NCBI RefSeq assembly: GCF_019218285.1
Contig: NZ_JAHUZG010000001.1
Span: 868,001 to 932,000 of the forward strand
Source of the DNA: Antarctobacter sediminis
GTDB taxonomy: Bacteria > Pseudomonadota > Alphaproteobacteria > Rhodobacterales > Rhodobacteraceae
DNA: 64,000 nucleotides
Direction of reading: 5' to 3'
The notes under the pieces were generated by a model. The model had not been told where the DNA came from and ran no database searches. It saw nothing but the letters and a program-made list of their open reading frames with translations. Position numbers and translations under genes: made by a program. Positions 18,227 through 26,730 of the stretch are shown here, piece by piece (the stretch's first letter is position 1; each line of letters starts with the position of its first letter).

Positions 18227-19660
18227 TTATTGTCCAGCGCGCGCTTCGCAGAAGGCGGCCTCGAGCTGGTTGGTGGGCGGTGCCCCCTCGCAGTTGATCT
18301 GCGGCCCCATCACGGCATCCGGCAACACCGTCGAGATGACCGGGATGTAAGTCACCATGATCAGGAAGACAAAGAGCACGGCAAGGAAGGGCAGCGCCGC
18401 CTTGACGACCCGCATCATCGGCATCCCCGCCACACCGGAGGTCACGAAGAGGTTCAGACCGACGGGCGGCGTGATCATGCCGATTTCCATGTTCACCACC
18501 ATGATGATGCCAAGGTGGATCGGGTCGATGCCCAGCTCCAGCGCGATCGGAAAGACCAGCGGCGCCACGATCACCAGCAGGCCCGAAGGCTCCATGAACT
18601 GGCCGCCAATCAGCAGGATCACGTTGACGATGATCAGGAAGGTGATCGGGCCAAAGCCAGCGTCCAGCATCGCAGAAGCGATCTGTTGCGGGATCTGCTC
18701 ATCGGTCAGCACATGCTTGAGGATCAACGCGTTGGCGATGATGAACATCAACGTGACCGTCAGCTTGCCTGCCTCGAACAGCGTGTCCTTGGTGTCGCGG
18801 TGGAAAAAGGCGGTGATCAGGGCGATGGGTTTGCGGATCAGCGGGATATTCGGTCCGCCGTCCTTGCTCGCCAGCGGCCCCATGTCACGATAGACGAAAC
18901 AGGCGATGATGAAGGCATAGACCGCCGCCACCGCTGCCGCTTCGGTCGGGGTAAAGATACCGCCGTAGATGCCGCCAAGGATGATGACGATCAGCAGAAG
19001 GCCCCAAAGCGCCTCTCCGCCGGCTTCGGCCACTTCGCCCCAGCCTTTCCATTCGCCCTTGGGCAGGTCACGCATGATGGCGATGACAAGGATCGTGGCC
19101 ATCAGCATGGTGCCCGCCATGAGGCCCGGGATGACGCCGGCCAGGAACATCCGCCCCACCGACACATCCGTGGCAGAGGCATAGACGACCATGACGATGG
19201 AAGGCGGGATCAGGATGCCAAGCGTGCCCGCGTTGGCGATGACGCCCGCCGCGAAGTCCTTGGAATAACCCACCTGCCGCATGCCCGCGATCACGATCGA
19301 GCCGATGGCCACCACGGTCGCTGGCGACGATCCGGAAAGCGCCGCGAACAACATGCAGGCAAAGACGCCCGCAATGGCCAGACCGCCCGGCAGATGCCCG
19401 ACACAGGCGATGGAAAAGCGGATGATCCGCTGCGCCACGCCGCCTGTCGACATGAAGGACGAGGCAAGGATGAAGAAAGGGATCGCCAGCAGCGTGTAGT
19501 GCCCCGCCATCGCCTGGAAAAAGCTCTGCGCCACCGAAGACAGCGAGGTATCCGACAGGACCAGCAGGAAGACGATTGAAGAAAAGCCAAGCGAGACCGC
19601 GATCGGCACGCCGATCAGCATCAGGCCAATCACCATGGCAAAGAGAATGACAACGTCCAT
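18227..19660 (-). CDS. dctM: TRAP transporter large permease DctM
   Basis: The 477-residue large membrane subunit of a tripartite ATP-independent periplasmic transporter, which uses the sodium/proton gradient to take in an organic acid. It has many membrane helices of the DctM superfamily; the region GSSPATVVAIGSIVIAGMRQVGYS and the TPPVGLNLFVTSGV motif are typical. A 70-80-residue central loop insert (about 240-300, YRDMGPLASKDGG...) and a polar C-terminal tail are longer than in standard DctM. It starts 4 nt after the dctQ stop, with AAGGA inside dctQ, so translation is coupled. It forms dctPQM with the two genes upstream. Confidence 0.95.
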   Translation of the reverse strand: MDVVILFAMVIGLMLIGVPIAVSLGFSSIVFLLVLSDTSLSSVAQSFFQAMAGHYTLLAIPFFILASSFMSTGGVAQRIIRFSIACVGHLPGGLAIAGVFACMLFAALSGSSPATVVAIGSIVIAGMRQVGYSKDFAAGVIANAGTLGILIPPSIVMVVYASATDVSVGRMFLAGVIPGLMAGTMLMATILVIAIMRDLPKGEWKGWGEVAEAGGEALWGLLLIVIILGGIYGGIFTPTEAAAVAAVYAFIIACFVYRDMGPLASKDGGPNIPLIRKPIALITAFFHRDTKDTLFEAGKLTVTLMFIIANALILKHVLTDEQIPQQIASAMLDAGFGPITFLIIVNVILLIGGQFMEPSGLLVIVAPLVFPIALELGIDPIHLGIIMVVNMEIGMITPPVGLNLFVTSGVAGMPMMRVVKAALPFLAVLFVFLIMVTYIPVISTVLPDAVMGPQINCEGAPPTNQLEAAFCEARAGQ

Positions 19661-19664
19661 CGGC

Positions 19665-20399
19665 TCAGTCCTTGTTCAGATGGGCGACTTCGTCGACCGC
19701 GTCTTCGGCTTCGTGGCTGACGATCAGCGTCTCGTCATTTCCGCGCCAGATCCGCACAGTGGCCTGCACAAAGCGGACCAGCAGCAGCAGTGCGCCGAAG
19801 GGCAGGATGAAATAGGGAATGAAACGCGGGATCTTTTCATAGGCTTCGCCGTCATTGATCCAGGGTTCGATGAACCGCAGCCATTCCGGGATCGGGATGT
19901 CGTTGACTTCGTACCAGCTTCGGAAGGAAGTGCGCTTCATCTCTTCGAAGCCGGTCGGGAACCAACGACCCGTCGTCTGCGGCAGGTTGGCGAAATTGGC
20001 CCAGTAATCCCAGGCGCCTTTCAGCAAGAGAAAGGCATAGGCCACGCAGACCAGCGCCGCGATGATCGTCAACGCCTTGCGGACCGGGCTGGATACCACG
20101 TTGATCACCGCGTCGACGCCAAGATTGGCGGTTTTCTTGACCGCATAGCTGATCCCGAACAACACCAGCCAGGCAAAGAGGAACGAAGTTGCCTCCAGCC
20201 CCCAGATCAGGCCGCCGGGCAGGTCCACGCCCAGCACGCCTTCCAACCAGCGCCCGAACTGGCTGTTCACGCCATAGCGCAGGACCACGTTGATGAAGGT
20301 GATGATCGTCATGGCGCCCAGAAGCAGCGCGATCACCGTTTCTTCCAGATCGTCGATGAAACGTCCGAACATCCCGTTCGGTGGGTTATGTGATGACAT
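19665..20399 (-). CDS. dctQ: TRAP transporter small permease DctQ
   Basis: The 244-residue small membrane subunit. Typical DctQ proteins have about 160-200 residues and four helices; here the helices are about 22-42, 70-90, 105-127 and 205-225. Between the third and fourth lies an extra soluble segment of about 70 residues (NFANLPQTTGRW to EKIPRFIPY). ATG 20399 follows AGGAGGGGGACC, making it certain over the longer ORF. A strong terminator-like hairpin lies just upstream (20430-20466), so less transcript should reach dctQM than dctP. Confidence 0.93.
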   Translation of the reverse strand: MSSHNPPNGMFGRFIDDLEETVIALLLGAMTIITFINVVLRYGVNSQFGRWLEGVLGVDLPGGLIWGLEATSFLFAWLVLFGISYAVKKTANLGVDAVINVVSSPVRKALTIIAALVCVAYAFLLLKGAWDYWANFANLPQTTGRWFPTGFEEMKRTSFRSWYEVNDIPIPEWLRFIEPWINDGEAYEKIPRFIPYFILPFGALLLLVRFVQATVRIWRGNDETLIVSHEAEDAVDEVAHLNKD

Positions 20400-20429
20400 G
20401 GTCCCCCTCCTTGCCCCGCATTCGGGTAC

Positions 20430-20466
20430 AAAAAACCCGGCCCCCATAGGATCACAGGGGCCGGGC
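20430..20466 (-). terminator. Attenuator-type terminator between dctP and dctQ
   Basis: On the minus strand CCCGGCCCC (20465-20457) pairs perfectly with GGGGCCGGG (20444-20436), followed by TTTTTT. It lies inside the dctPQM operon, just before the dctQ ribosome site. It probably ends most transcripts after dctP, so that binding protein exceeds permease. Confidence 0.88.
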
Positions 20467-20483
20467 AGTTCGCTTTTCAGCGT

Positions 20484-21491
20484 TTACATGCTGCTGTTGA
20501 TAGCCTGTGCAGCATCGATGTTATCCTGGCCGACGTCCTTGACGAACTCTTCCCAGACCGGCTTCATCGCGGCCACCCATGCGGCACGCTGTTCGGCGGT
20601 CAGTTCGCGGACCACGCCACCGGCCGCGATCACGGCCTGCTTGGCTTCCTGGTTCACACGATAGCTTTCACCGTTCCGGGTTGCGGTGACTTCGGCGATG
20701 ATGGTGCCCAGCTGGTCACGCACGTCTTCCGGCAGACCTTCCCACCAGTCCACGTTGGTCACGACAAGGTAGTCGATCACACCATGGTTGGTTTCGGTAA
20801 TGCCGTCCTGAACTTCAAAGAACTTCTGGCCATAGATGTTGGACCATGTGTTTTCCTGACCGTCCACAACGCCGGTTTGCAGCGCGCCGTAAACTTCGGA
20901 AAAGGCCATCGGCTGCGGCGAACCACCCAGAGCCGCCATCTGTGCCTTGAGCACTTCCGAGTTCTGCACGCGGAATTTAAGCCCGTTTGCATCGCCCGGA
21001 TCAAGCAGCGGCTTGTTGGCCGACATCTGCTTCATGCCGTTGTGCCAGAAAGCAAGGCCCAGCAGGCCGCGGCGGGTCATGGATTCCTTCATCTTCTGGC
21101 CGGTGTCGGAGGCCTGGAAAGCATCAACCGCGTTGATGTCCTTGAACATGAACGGCAGGTCGAAGATGCGGAACTGCTTGGTGAACTGCTCGAACTTCGA
21201 CAGCGAGGGCGCGGCCAGCTGGACGTCGCCTTGCAGCATCGCTTCCAGAACCTGGTCGTCGTTATACAGCGTCGAATTCGGGAAAACCTCCATGCAGGCC
21301 TTGCCGTCCATCTCGGCGTTCACACGCTCGGCCAGCAGGCTGGCGGCGATGCCCTTGGGGTGGCGGTCGGTGTTGGTGACGTGGCTGAACTTGATGACGA
21401 TCTCGCCATCGTCGCAAGCCGCCTGGGCGGTGGTCGCGGCGCCGGTCATCACCACGGCGGCCGCGGCCGCGCTCATCAGGAACTTCTTCAT
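20484..21491 (-). CDS. dctP: TRAP transporter solute-binding protein DctP
   Basis: The 335-residue periplasmic binding protein. It has a signal peptide of about 24 residues (MKKFLMSAAAAAVVMTG...AQAA). The mature part begins CDDGEIVIKFSHVTNTDRHPKG, the usual DctP-type start. The conserved ligand-carboxylate arginine is in GLKFRVQNSEV, and EVYGALQTGVVDGQENTW is the family hallmark. The ligand is expected to be a carboxylate such as a C4-dicarboxylate, but related proteins bind many acids. ATG 21491 follows GGGAGGATACCC. Two palindromes about 200-240 bp upstream may be DctD sites. Confidence 0.95.
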   Translation of the reverse strand: MKKFLMSAAAAAVVMTGAATTAQAACDDGEIVIKFSHVTNTDRHPKGIAASLLAERVNAEMDGKACMEVFPNSTLYNDDQVLEAMLQGDVQLAAPSLSKFEQFTKQFRIFDLPFMFKDINAVDAFQASDTGQKMKESMTRRGLLGLAFWHNGMKQMSANKPLLDPGDANGLKFRVQNSEVLKAQMAALGGSPQPMAFSEVYGALQTGVVDGQENTWSNIYGQKFFEVQDGITETNHGVIDYLVVTNVDWWEGLPEDVRDQLGTIIAEVTATRNGESYRVNQEAKQAVIAAGGVVRELTAEQRAAWVAAMKPVWEEFVKDVGQDNIDAAQAINSSM

Positions 21492-21683
21492 GGGTATCCT
21501 CCCAGATACATACTTGTTTTCGCGGCGCCCCTCCTCGGGTGCCGGATGCGGAAAGAAAGCCGTGACGTTCGAATCGGATCAAGCGCGCAAAAGAGACAAG
21601 GCGCGGAATCAGCTTTTTTCTTTTACTTTATGGGTCTTAATCGCGATCACTGCCATTTTCCGTCCACGCCGGCGATCGGGACG

Positions 21684-21732
21684 GTGCGATTCTCCGCACA
21701 GCCGTTTCCGCTGACAGTGCGGAAATCCGCAC
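21684..21732 (-). promoter_or_regulatory. Two tandem palindromes, candidate DctD-binding sites upstream of dctP
   Basis: GTGCG-attctc-CGCAC (21684-21699) and GTGCGGA-AA-TCCGCAC (21717-21732) have their centres 33 bp apart, about three helical turns. They lie 190-240 bp upstream of the dctP start, the place of upstream activator sites in NtrC-family control. They are adjacent to the dctD-like gene's 3' end. No -24/-12 promoter was found downstream. Confidence 0.6.
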
Positions 21733-21790
21733 AGTTTCGTGGTTGGCTGCGAATCCCCTCGCGCAAAGGTGAACAGCTCGATTCGCCGGT

Positions 21791-23020
21791 TCAGACGCGA
21801 AAGGTTTCTGGCTTCAGTCCGTATTTCGCCAGCTTGTCGTAAAAGGTCTTGCGCGGCAGTTTCAGCGCCTCGGCGGCCACGCGGGCTTGCCCTTCCGCTT
21901 TGCGCAGCGCCTCGATCAAGAGCGAGCGTTCAACCTGCGCCATCCGTTCGGCCAGCCCAAGAGTCCCTTCGGGGGCTGCCACGTCGCCCAGCCCCAGCAC
22001 GAAACGCATGGCCGCGCTCATCAATGCGCGGGCATTGCCCGGCCAATCCTGCGCCATGAGCCCTGAGATCACCTCTTCGGTGATCTCAGGCGGGGTCAGC
22101 CCGGATTGTTCGGCCGCCTGCGCTACGTAATGCCGGAACAGCACCGGAATATCCTCCGGTCGCTCTGCCAAGGCCGGAATCCGCACTTGGCACACTTCCA
22201 GCCGGTAATAGAGATCGGTCAGCATTTCGCCACGTTCGGTCGCCGCAGCCAGATCCTGCGTGCTGCCGCCGATCAGCACCGCGCCGCCCTGTTCCATCAG
22301 GTCGATCAGCGCCAGTTGCGTGTCGAGGCTCAGTGCCCCGATCCCGTCAAGAAACAGCGACCCACCCGCGCAACCATGCCAGAGGCTTTGCAGTTCTTCC
22401 CGGCCCAATCCAGCAGCAGCGCGTTTCTGCAACGGCCCTTTGGCGCGAGGCGAGGCAAGGTGGATCACCTCGGCAATCTTGGGAATCCCGGTGCCCGGCG
22501 CGCCTGTGACCAAGGCTTCGGTCCCTGCGCGGGCGGCGACCCGAACCCGCGCCCGGAGCCGTTCTGCGGCAGGCGAAATCCCAAAGATCAACCGCGCCGC
22601 CGGGTCTCCGGCTTCCAGTTGCTGTTTCAAACGCCGGTTTTCCAATACAAGCCCGCGCGTCTTCAGCGCACGTGCCACCACAGCGGTGAAATCGGCGGGA
22701 CTGCATGGTTTTTCCAGAAAGTCGAACGCCCCTTGCGACATGGCCCGCACGGCCATGGGGATGTCGCCCTCACCGGTCAGCAGGATCACCGGCAATTCCG
22801 GGTCCTGCTGGCGGGCATAGTCCAGCAGGTGAAATCCATCGCGCCCCGGCATCCGGATGTCGGACACGATCACCCCGTCGAAATTGGGCCGGATGTGATC
22901 CTTTGCCTCGACAAAGGACCCGGCGGTCAGCGCGTCGAAATCCGCAAGGTCAAGCGATTGCCCCAATGCCTCGCGAACCGCCGCATCGTCATCCACCAAA
23001 AGGACCCGCGTCACATCCAT
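21791..23020 (-). CDS. dctD: DctD-like response regulator with a degenerate AAA+ domain
   Basis: 409 residues: receiver domain (Asp10, Asp11, phospho-Asp54 in VSDIRMPG, Lys104), an AAA+ domain, and a Fis-type helix-turn-helix (about 370-405, ARVAAEALKLPRKTFYDKL). In family members the AAA+ ring remodels sigma54 polymerase. Here Walker A reads GAPGTGIP (179 is Ile, not Lys), Walker B reads LFLDGIG (Gly replaces Glu), and the GAFTGA loop is absent. The gap between Walker A and B is about 18 residues shorter than in E. coli NtrC. It probably cannot hydrolyse ATP or contact sigma54. ATG 23020 follows GGAGG. It lies 73 bp after its kinase gene and next to dctP. Confidence 0.9.
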   Translation of the reverse strand: MDVTRVLLVDDDAAVREALGQSLDLADFDALTAGSFVEAKDHIRPNFDGVIVSDIRMPGRDGFHLLDYARQQDPELPVILLTGEGDIPMAVRAMSQGAFDFLEKPCSPADFTAVVARALKTRGLVLENRRLKQQLEAGDPAARLIFGISPAAERLRARVRVAARAGTEALVTGAPGTGIPKIAEVIHLASPRAKGPLQKRAAAGLGREELQSLWHGCAGGSLFLDGIGALSLDTQLALIDLMEQGGAVLIGGSTQDLAAATERGEMLTDLYYRLEVCQVRIPALAERPEDIPVLFRHYVAQAAEQSGLTPPEITEEVISGLMAQDWPGNARALMSAAMRFVLGLGDVAAPEGTLGLAERMAQVERSLLIEALRKAEGQARVAAEALKLPRKTFYDKLAKYGLKPETFRV

Positions 23021-23093
23021 TCGCTACCTCCAAAGGGACGGTGGGTGGGGCGCCGTTCCGGCCAGAGGCCGGGACCAGCGTCACCCATCGTCC

Positions 23094-24836
23094 TCACGCG
23101 GCAAGTTCCGCACGCCAGTAATCCAGTTCAACCGAGAACAGCGCCCCGGTTTCCGTATTCGTCCCCCGGATCCGTCCGCCAAAACTCTGCACCAGACCGT
23201 AGGAAATCGACAGGCCCAGCCCCATGCCATCACCCACCTGCTTTGTCGAATAAAACGGTTCAAAGACCTTTTCGGGGTCCGCAATCCCGGGCCCGCTGTC
23301 CTGAACCTGCACCACAAGACGGTCCTGCCGCAGGATCGAGATTTCGATCTCGCGCTGATCCTGCCCGGCCATCGCGTCCGCCGCGTTGTTGATGAGATTG
23401 ACAAAGACCTGCCCCAACCGCACCTCGCCCCCCGTGACCCAGACCGGATCGGGCCATAGTGCCGTGTCCCAGCGCAGAGTGACGCCATCTGCGGCAAGCC
23501 GTGCCTCGGTCAGTTCCACCGCCGAATTCAGCACCGCCACCACGTCGACCTTGCCCATGGGTTCGGCTTCGTTGCGGGCAAAGGCGCGCAGGTTCTTGAT
23601 GATCCGCGCCGCCCGCGACGCCAGCCCGGCGATCCGGTCAAGATTGGCCGCCGCCTTGTCTGTTCGCCCCTTGTCCAGAAACGCCGCGCCGTTTTCGGCA
23701 AACTGGCGAATGGCCATCAACGGCTGGTTCAACTCGTGGCTGATCCCGGCGGACATCTGGCCCAGGGCACTCAGCTTGCCCGCCTCAACCAGATCGGCCT
23801 GCGCCTGACGCAACGCGGCTTCGGCTTCTTCCCGCTCGGTCACCTCGTGCCGCAGGGCTGTATTGGCCTCTTCCAAGGCCCGCGTCCGGGCCTTGACCCG
23901 CCCTTCCAGCCGGGCGTTTGCCTGCGCCAGAGCCCGCCGCCGCACCGTGGCCAGAAACAAGAGCGACCCGAAGAAGAGGCACAGGACCCCCACGACGGCT
24001 GTCTGCAACCATGCAAGGCGGCGGGCCGGGGCCACGTCCACCAAGGCCTCGCCGGTCATGCCGATGACCGGAAGCGGCTGTTCAAGGTGCAGGGCCGCGC
24101 GCGGCACGTAGGGGCTCAGCCCCTGCCGCCACAGTTCGAACCCGCCCACATGGCGGATCTTCAGCGGTGCGCGGGTGCCGTCCGGTCCGATCAGGGTTTC
24201 GTTATTGCGTTGCCAGAACAGCAATTCTGACCGGTTGGTGACAAAGATCTGGTTCAGCGCATCGGTGAAAAAGACCGACGGTCGCGAACCGCTCCATTCC
24301 CGTTCCAGCGCCTCGACATCGGCGACCAGCACCAGCACGCCGCGCACCTTGCCATCCGGGCCAAAGGCCGGTGCCGCATGGAAATAGGCACGGCGCGCCT
24401 CGCCCCGGCTGATCCCGCGATCCGCACCAAGCGCCCCGTTCACCGCTCGCAGGAACCACCGTTGCGAGGTCAGGTCGATCCGCACGTCCTCGTGCGACGA
24501 GGCCAACACCCGCCCCTCACGATCCGCATAAAGCGCGGTCAGCGCCCCGGTTCGGTCGACGTTGCGCAGAAGCATCGCATCCGCCGCCTCGCGCGCACCG
24601 CCGGTATGCAGCGACTCGATCACCGGATGATCCGCCAGAACCACCGCCAGCGAACGGTAACGCTGCAACCCTGTCACCAGTCGGTCCGCCGCCAAAGCAA
24701 GATCGGACCGGCCTCGCGCCTCGACCTGCCGCAGCGCCTCGGCAAAGCTGGTCGTCCAGACGATCCAGCCCAGCCCCGCGACCGCGGCCAGGTACAGCCC
24801 GACAATCGGGGCACGAGAGGATGGCTTTTCACTCAT
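23094..24836 (-). CDS. dctB: DctB-like sensor histidine kinase
   Basis: A 580-residue inner-membrane kinase. One membrane helix at about 10-30 and another near 277-297 enclose a periplasmic double-PAS (dCache-like) sensor, as in rhizobial DctB. A coiled coil (300-350) leads to the H-box GISHELNQPL (phospho-His367), then the N-box NLINNAADAM and the glycine boxes DSGPGI and GMGLGLSISYGL. It should phosphorylate the adjacent DctD-like regulator in response to external dicarboxylate or a related acid. The catalytic residues look intact, unlike those of its partner's AAA+ domain. It is divergent from the P450 gene, 57 bp away. Confidence 0.93.
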   Translation of the reverse strand: MSEKPSSRAPIVGLYLAAVAGLGWIVWTTSFAEALRQVEARGRSDLALAADRLVTGLQRYRSLAVVLADHPVIESLHTGGAREAADAMLLRNVDRTGALTALYADREGRVLASSHEDVRIDLTSQRWFLRAVNGALGADRGISRGEARRAYFHAAPAFGPDGKVRGVLVLVADVEALEREWSGSRPSVFFTDALNQIFVTNRSELLFWQRNNETLIGPDGTRAPLKIRHVGGFELWRQGLSPYVPRAALHLEQPLPVIGMTGEALVDVAPARRLAWLQTAVVGVLCLFFGSLLFLATVRRRALAQANARLEGRVKARTRALEEANTALRHEVTEREEAEAALRQAQADLVEAGKLSALGQMSAGISHELNQPLMAIRQFAENGAAFLDKGRTDKAAANLDRIAGLASRAARIIKNLRAFARNEAEPMGKVDVVAVLNSAVELTEARLAADGVTLRWDTALWPDPVWVTGGEVRLGQVFVNLINNAADAMAGQDQREIEISILRQDRLVVQVQDSGPGIADPEKVFEPFYSTKQVGDGMGLGLSISYGLVQSFGGRIRGTNTETGALFSVELDYWRAELAA

Positions 24837-24893
24837 GACGCGTGATCATAGCCGCCCCTTGCCACCACTGCCAAGACGGGCAAGCATCGCGCC

Positions 24894-26066
24894 ATGCAGC
24901 GTTTTTCCCAAGATCCGACCGCACCGGGATTCGTTCAGAACCCTTACCCTTTTTATGAACGCCTGCGCGCGGCGGGTGATTTGGCATGGTGGGAGGACTA
25001 TGGCCTGCCCTGTGCCGTGTCGCACCGCGCGGTCAGCGCGCTGTTGCGGGATCGCCGTTTCGGGCGCGAGGTGCCGCCGGAACTGGCCCCGGAGATCCCG
25101 GCACACCTTGCGCCCTTCTACGCGGTTGAGTCGCATTCCATGCTGGAACTGGAACCGCCCCGCCACACGCGCCTGCGCGGACTGGTTCTGAGGGCCTTCA
25201 CCTCGCGACGGATCAAAGCGCTTGGGCCAGAGATCGCGAACCTGACGCATGACCTGATCGACCATTTGCCCGCGGGCGAAACCGACCTTCTGACGGGTCT
25301 CTGCCAGCCTTTGCCGGTGATCGTGATTTGCCGCCTGCTGGGCGTTCCCGAAGGCCACGCCGACCAGTTGCTGGCATGGTCCAACGCCATGGTCGCCATG
25401 TATCAGGCCCGTCGCAACCACGCCATCGAAGAGGCCGCCGCCCGCGCGGCGCAGGAATTCGCGGACTACCTTGCGCGCTACATCGACAGTCGCCGCAAGA
25501 CGCCCGCCGACGACCTCATCACGCATCTGATTGCCGCCGAGGAAGAGGGGCAGAAACTGTCGACTGACGAGTTGATCACCACCTGCATCCTTCTGTTGAA
25601 TGCCGGGCATGAGGCCACGGTTCACACGATGGGAAATGGCATCAAGACCCTGCTGGAAACCGGCCAGAGGGTCAGCGCCGACAGTGCGGACCGCGCGGTC
25701 GAGGAAATCCTGCGACACGACCCGCCGCTGCATATGTTCACGCGCTATGCCTATGAAGAGATGGAGCTTTTCGGGCACCGTTTTCGGCGTGGCGATCAGG
25801 TGGCCCTGCTGTTGGCGGCGGCGAACCGCGACCCCGAGGTCTGGGCCGATCCCGCGCGGTTCGATCCGGCCCGTCCGATTGCCGCCAACACCAGTTTCGG
25901 CGCGGGGCTGCATTTTTGCGTCGGCGCGCCATTGGCACGGCTGGAATTGCAGATCGCGTTGCCGATCCTGTTCGAACGACTCCCCAACCTCCGCCTGAAA
26001 CAGTCGCCACATTACGCCAATCTCTACCACTTTCACGGGCTGGAGGCGCTCCGCGTGGGCTACTGA
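24894..26066 (+). CDS. Cytochrome P450
   Basis: A 390-residue soluble class I P450 monooxygenase. The heme-binding motif is FGAGLHFCVG with proximal Cys342. The I-helix is LLNAGHEAT (237-242), with His-Glu where many have an acidic/Thr pair plus the usual Thr242. The K-helix ExxR is EEILR. No ferredoxin or ferredoxin reductase gene adjoins it; the fpr at 31.4 kb might supply electrons. The substrate is unknown. The start at ATG 24894 has a poor ribosome site (AAGCA region), but the N-terminus fits bacterial P450s. The 57-bp gap to dctB must hold both promoters. Confidence 0.92.
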   Translation: MQRFSQDPTAPGFVQNPYPFYERLRAAGDLAWWEDYGLPCAVSHRAVSALLRDRRFGREVPPELAPEIPAHLAPFYAVESHSMLELEPPRHTRLRGLVLRAFTSRRIKALGPEIANLTHDLIDHLPAGETDLLTGLCQPLPVIVICRLLGVPEGHADQLLAWSNAMVAMYQARRNHAIEEAAARAAQEFADYLARYIDSRRKTPADDLITHLIAAEEEGQKLSTDELITTCILLLNAGHEATVHTMGNGIKTLLETGQRVSADSADRAVEEILRHDPPLHMFTRYAYEEMELFGHRFRRGDQVALLLAAANRDPEVWADPARFDPARPIAANTSFGAGLHFCVGAPLARLELQIALPILFERLPNLRLKQSPHYANLYHFHGLEALRVGY

Positions 26067-26132
26067 TCCCGGCCCGCCTTGCGTGGCGGAACGGGGTGGG
26101 CGGGTGGGCGTTTCGCCACGCAAGGCGCGGCG

Positions 26133-26588
26133 CTACAACGGCAGCTCGGTGGTCGCCTTGATCTCTTCCATCGACAAAAGCGCAGTAACGTTGTGCACCT
26201 TCACCTCTGAAATCAGCGCCTGATAAAACACGTCATAGGCGCGGGCGTTCCTGACCCGGACCTTCAGGATGTAATCGATGTCCCCGGCCAGCCTGTGTGC
26301 CTCTTGCACCTCGGGCCGGTCGCGCAGGGCTTTCAGGAACTTCGCCTGCCAGTCGGCCTCATGTTCCGATGTCCGGATCAGCACGAAAAACGTCGCCTCG
26401 AACCCCAGCTTCTCGGCATCCAGAACGACGGTCTGCTGGCCAAGAACACCGCCCTCGCGCAGCTTGCGAATCCGGTTCCAGACCGGCGTCTTGGATGACC
26501 CCACCTTGCGCGCGATTTCGTCCAGCGACTGGCCTGCATCCCGTTGCAGTTCCGCAAGGATTTTCCGATCCGTGTCGTCGATTTTCAC
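26133..26588 (-). CDS. Lrp/AsnC family regulator next to the sulfur operon
   Basis: A 151-residue DNA-binding protein: N-terminal helix-turn-helix (KIDDTDRKILAELQRDAG...SLDEIARKVGSSKTPVWNRIRKL) and a C-terminal RAM/ligand domain. I start it at GTG 26588 because AAGGAGA lies 9 nt upstream and homologues begin MKIDD; the ATG at 26621 has no such site. It is divergent from cysG-cysI-cysH, and a dyad (AGAAC-N4-GTTCT) lies in the gap, so it probably regulates assimilatory sulfate reduction and itself. This gene order is common in alphaproteobacteria, which supports the inference. Confidence 0.92.
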   Translation of the reverse strand: MKIDDTDRKILAELQRDAGQSLDEIARKVGSSKTPVWNRIRKLREGGVLGQQTVVLDAEKLGFEATFFVLIRTSEHEADWQAKFLKALRDRPEVQEAHRLAGDIDYILKVRVRNARAYDVFYQALISEVKVHNVTALLSMEEIKATTELPL

Positions 26589-26642
26589 CTTCGTTCTCCT
26601 TTGCGGTGCAGCGTGGAACATCTCTCCTCACTGGCTCCAAGA

Positions 26643-26661
26643 TTAGAACATACGTTCTTAA
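26643..26661. promoter_or_regulatory. Candidate Lrp operator between the regulator and cysG
   Basis: AGAAC-ATAC-GTTCT (26645-26658) has perfect 5-bp arms and flanking TT/AA. It is 55 bp upstream of the regulator start and about 70 bp upstream of cysG, placed to control both directions. Confidence 0.5.
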
Positions 26662-26730
26662 TTTTCCAGCCCCATAGGCAATAGGCGGGATAATTTCCTA
26701 TTATTAGGGTCAGACGCAAGGAGCTTCGAC

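Noticed and set aside
18230-19579. Long plus-strand ORF of 449 codons opposite dctM
   Set aside because: It is His/Arg/Asp/Gln-rich nonsense on the antisense of a clear DctM gene, a normal effect of high GC. The same holds for other long antisense frames, such as 1683-3146 opposite phoD and 28486-30201 opposite cysI.
21640-21675. Sigma54 promoter before dctP (TGGCAG...GC on the minus strand)
   Set aside because: The GG-to-GC spacing is 8, not the required 10, and TTGC is missing.
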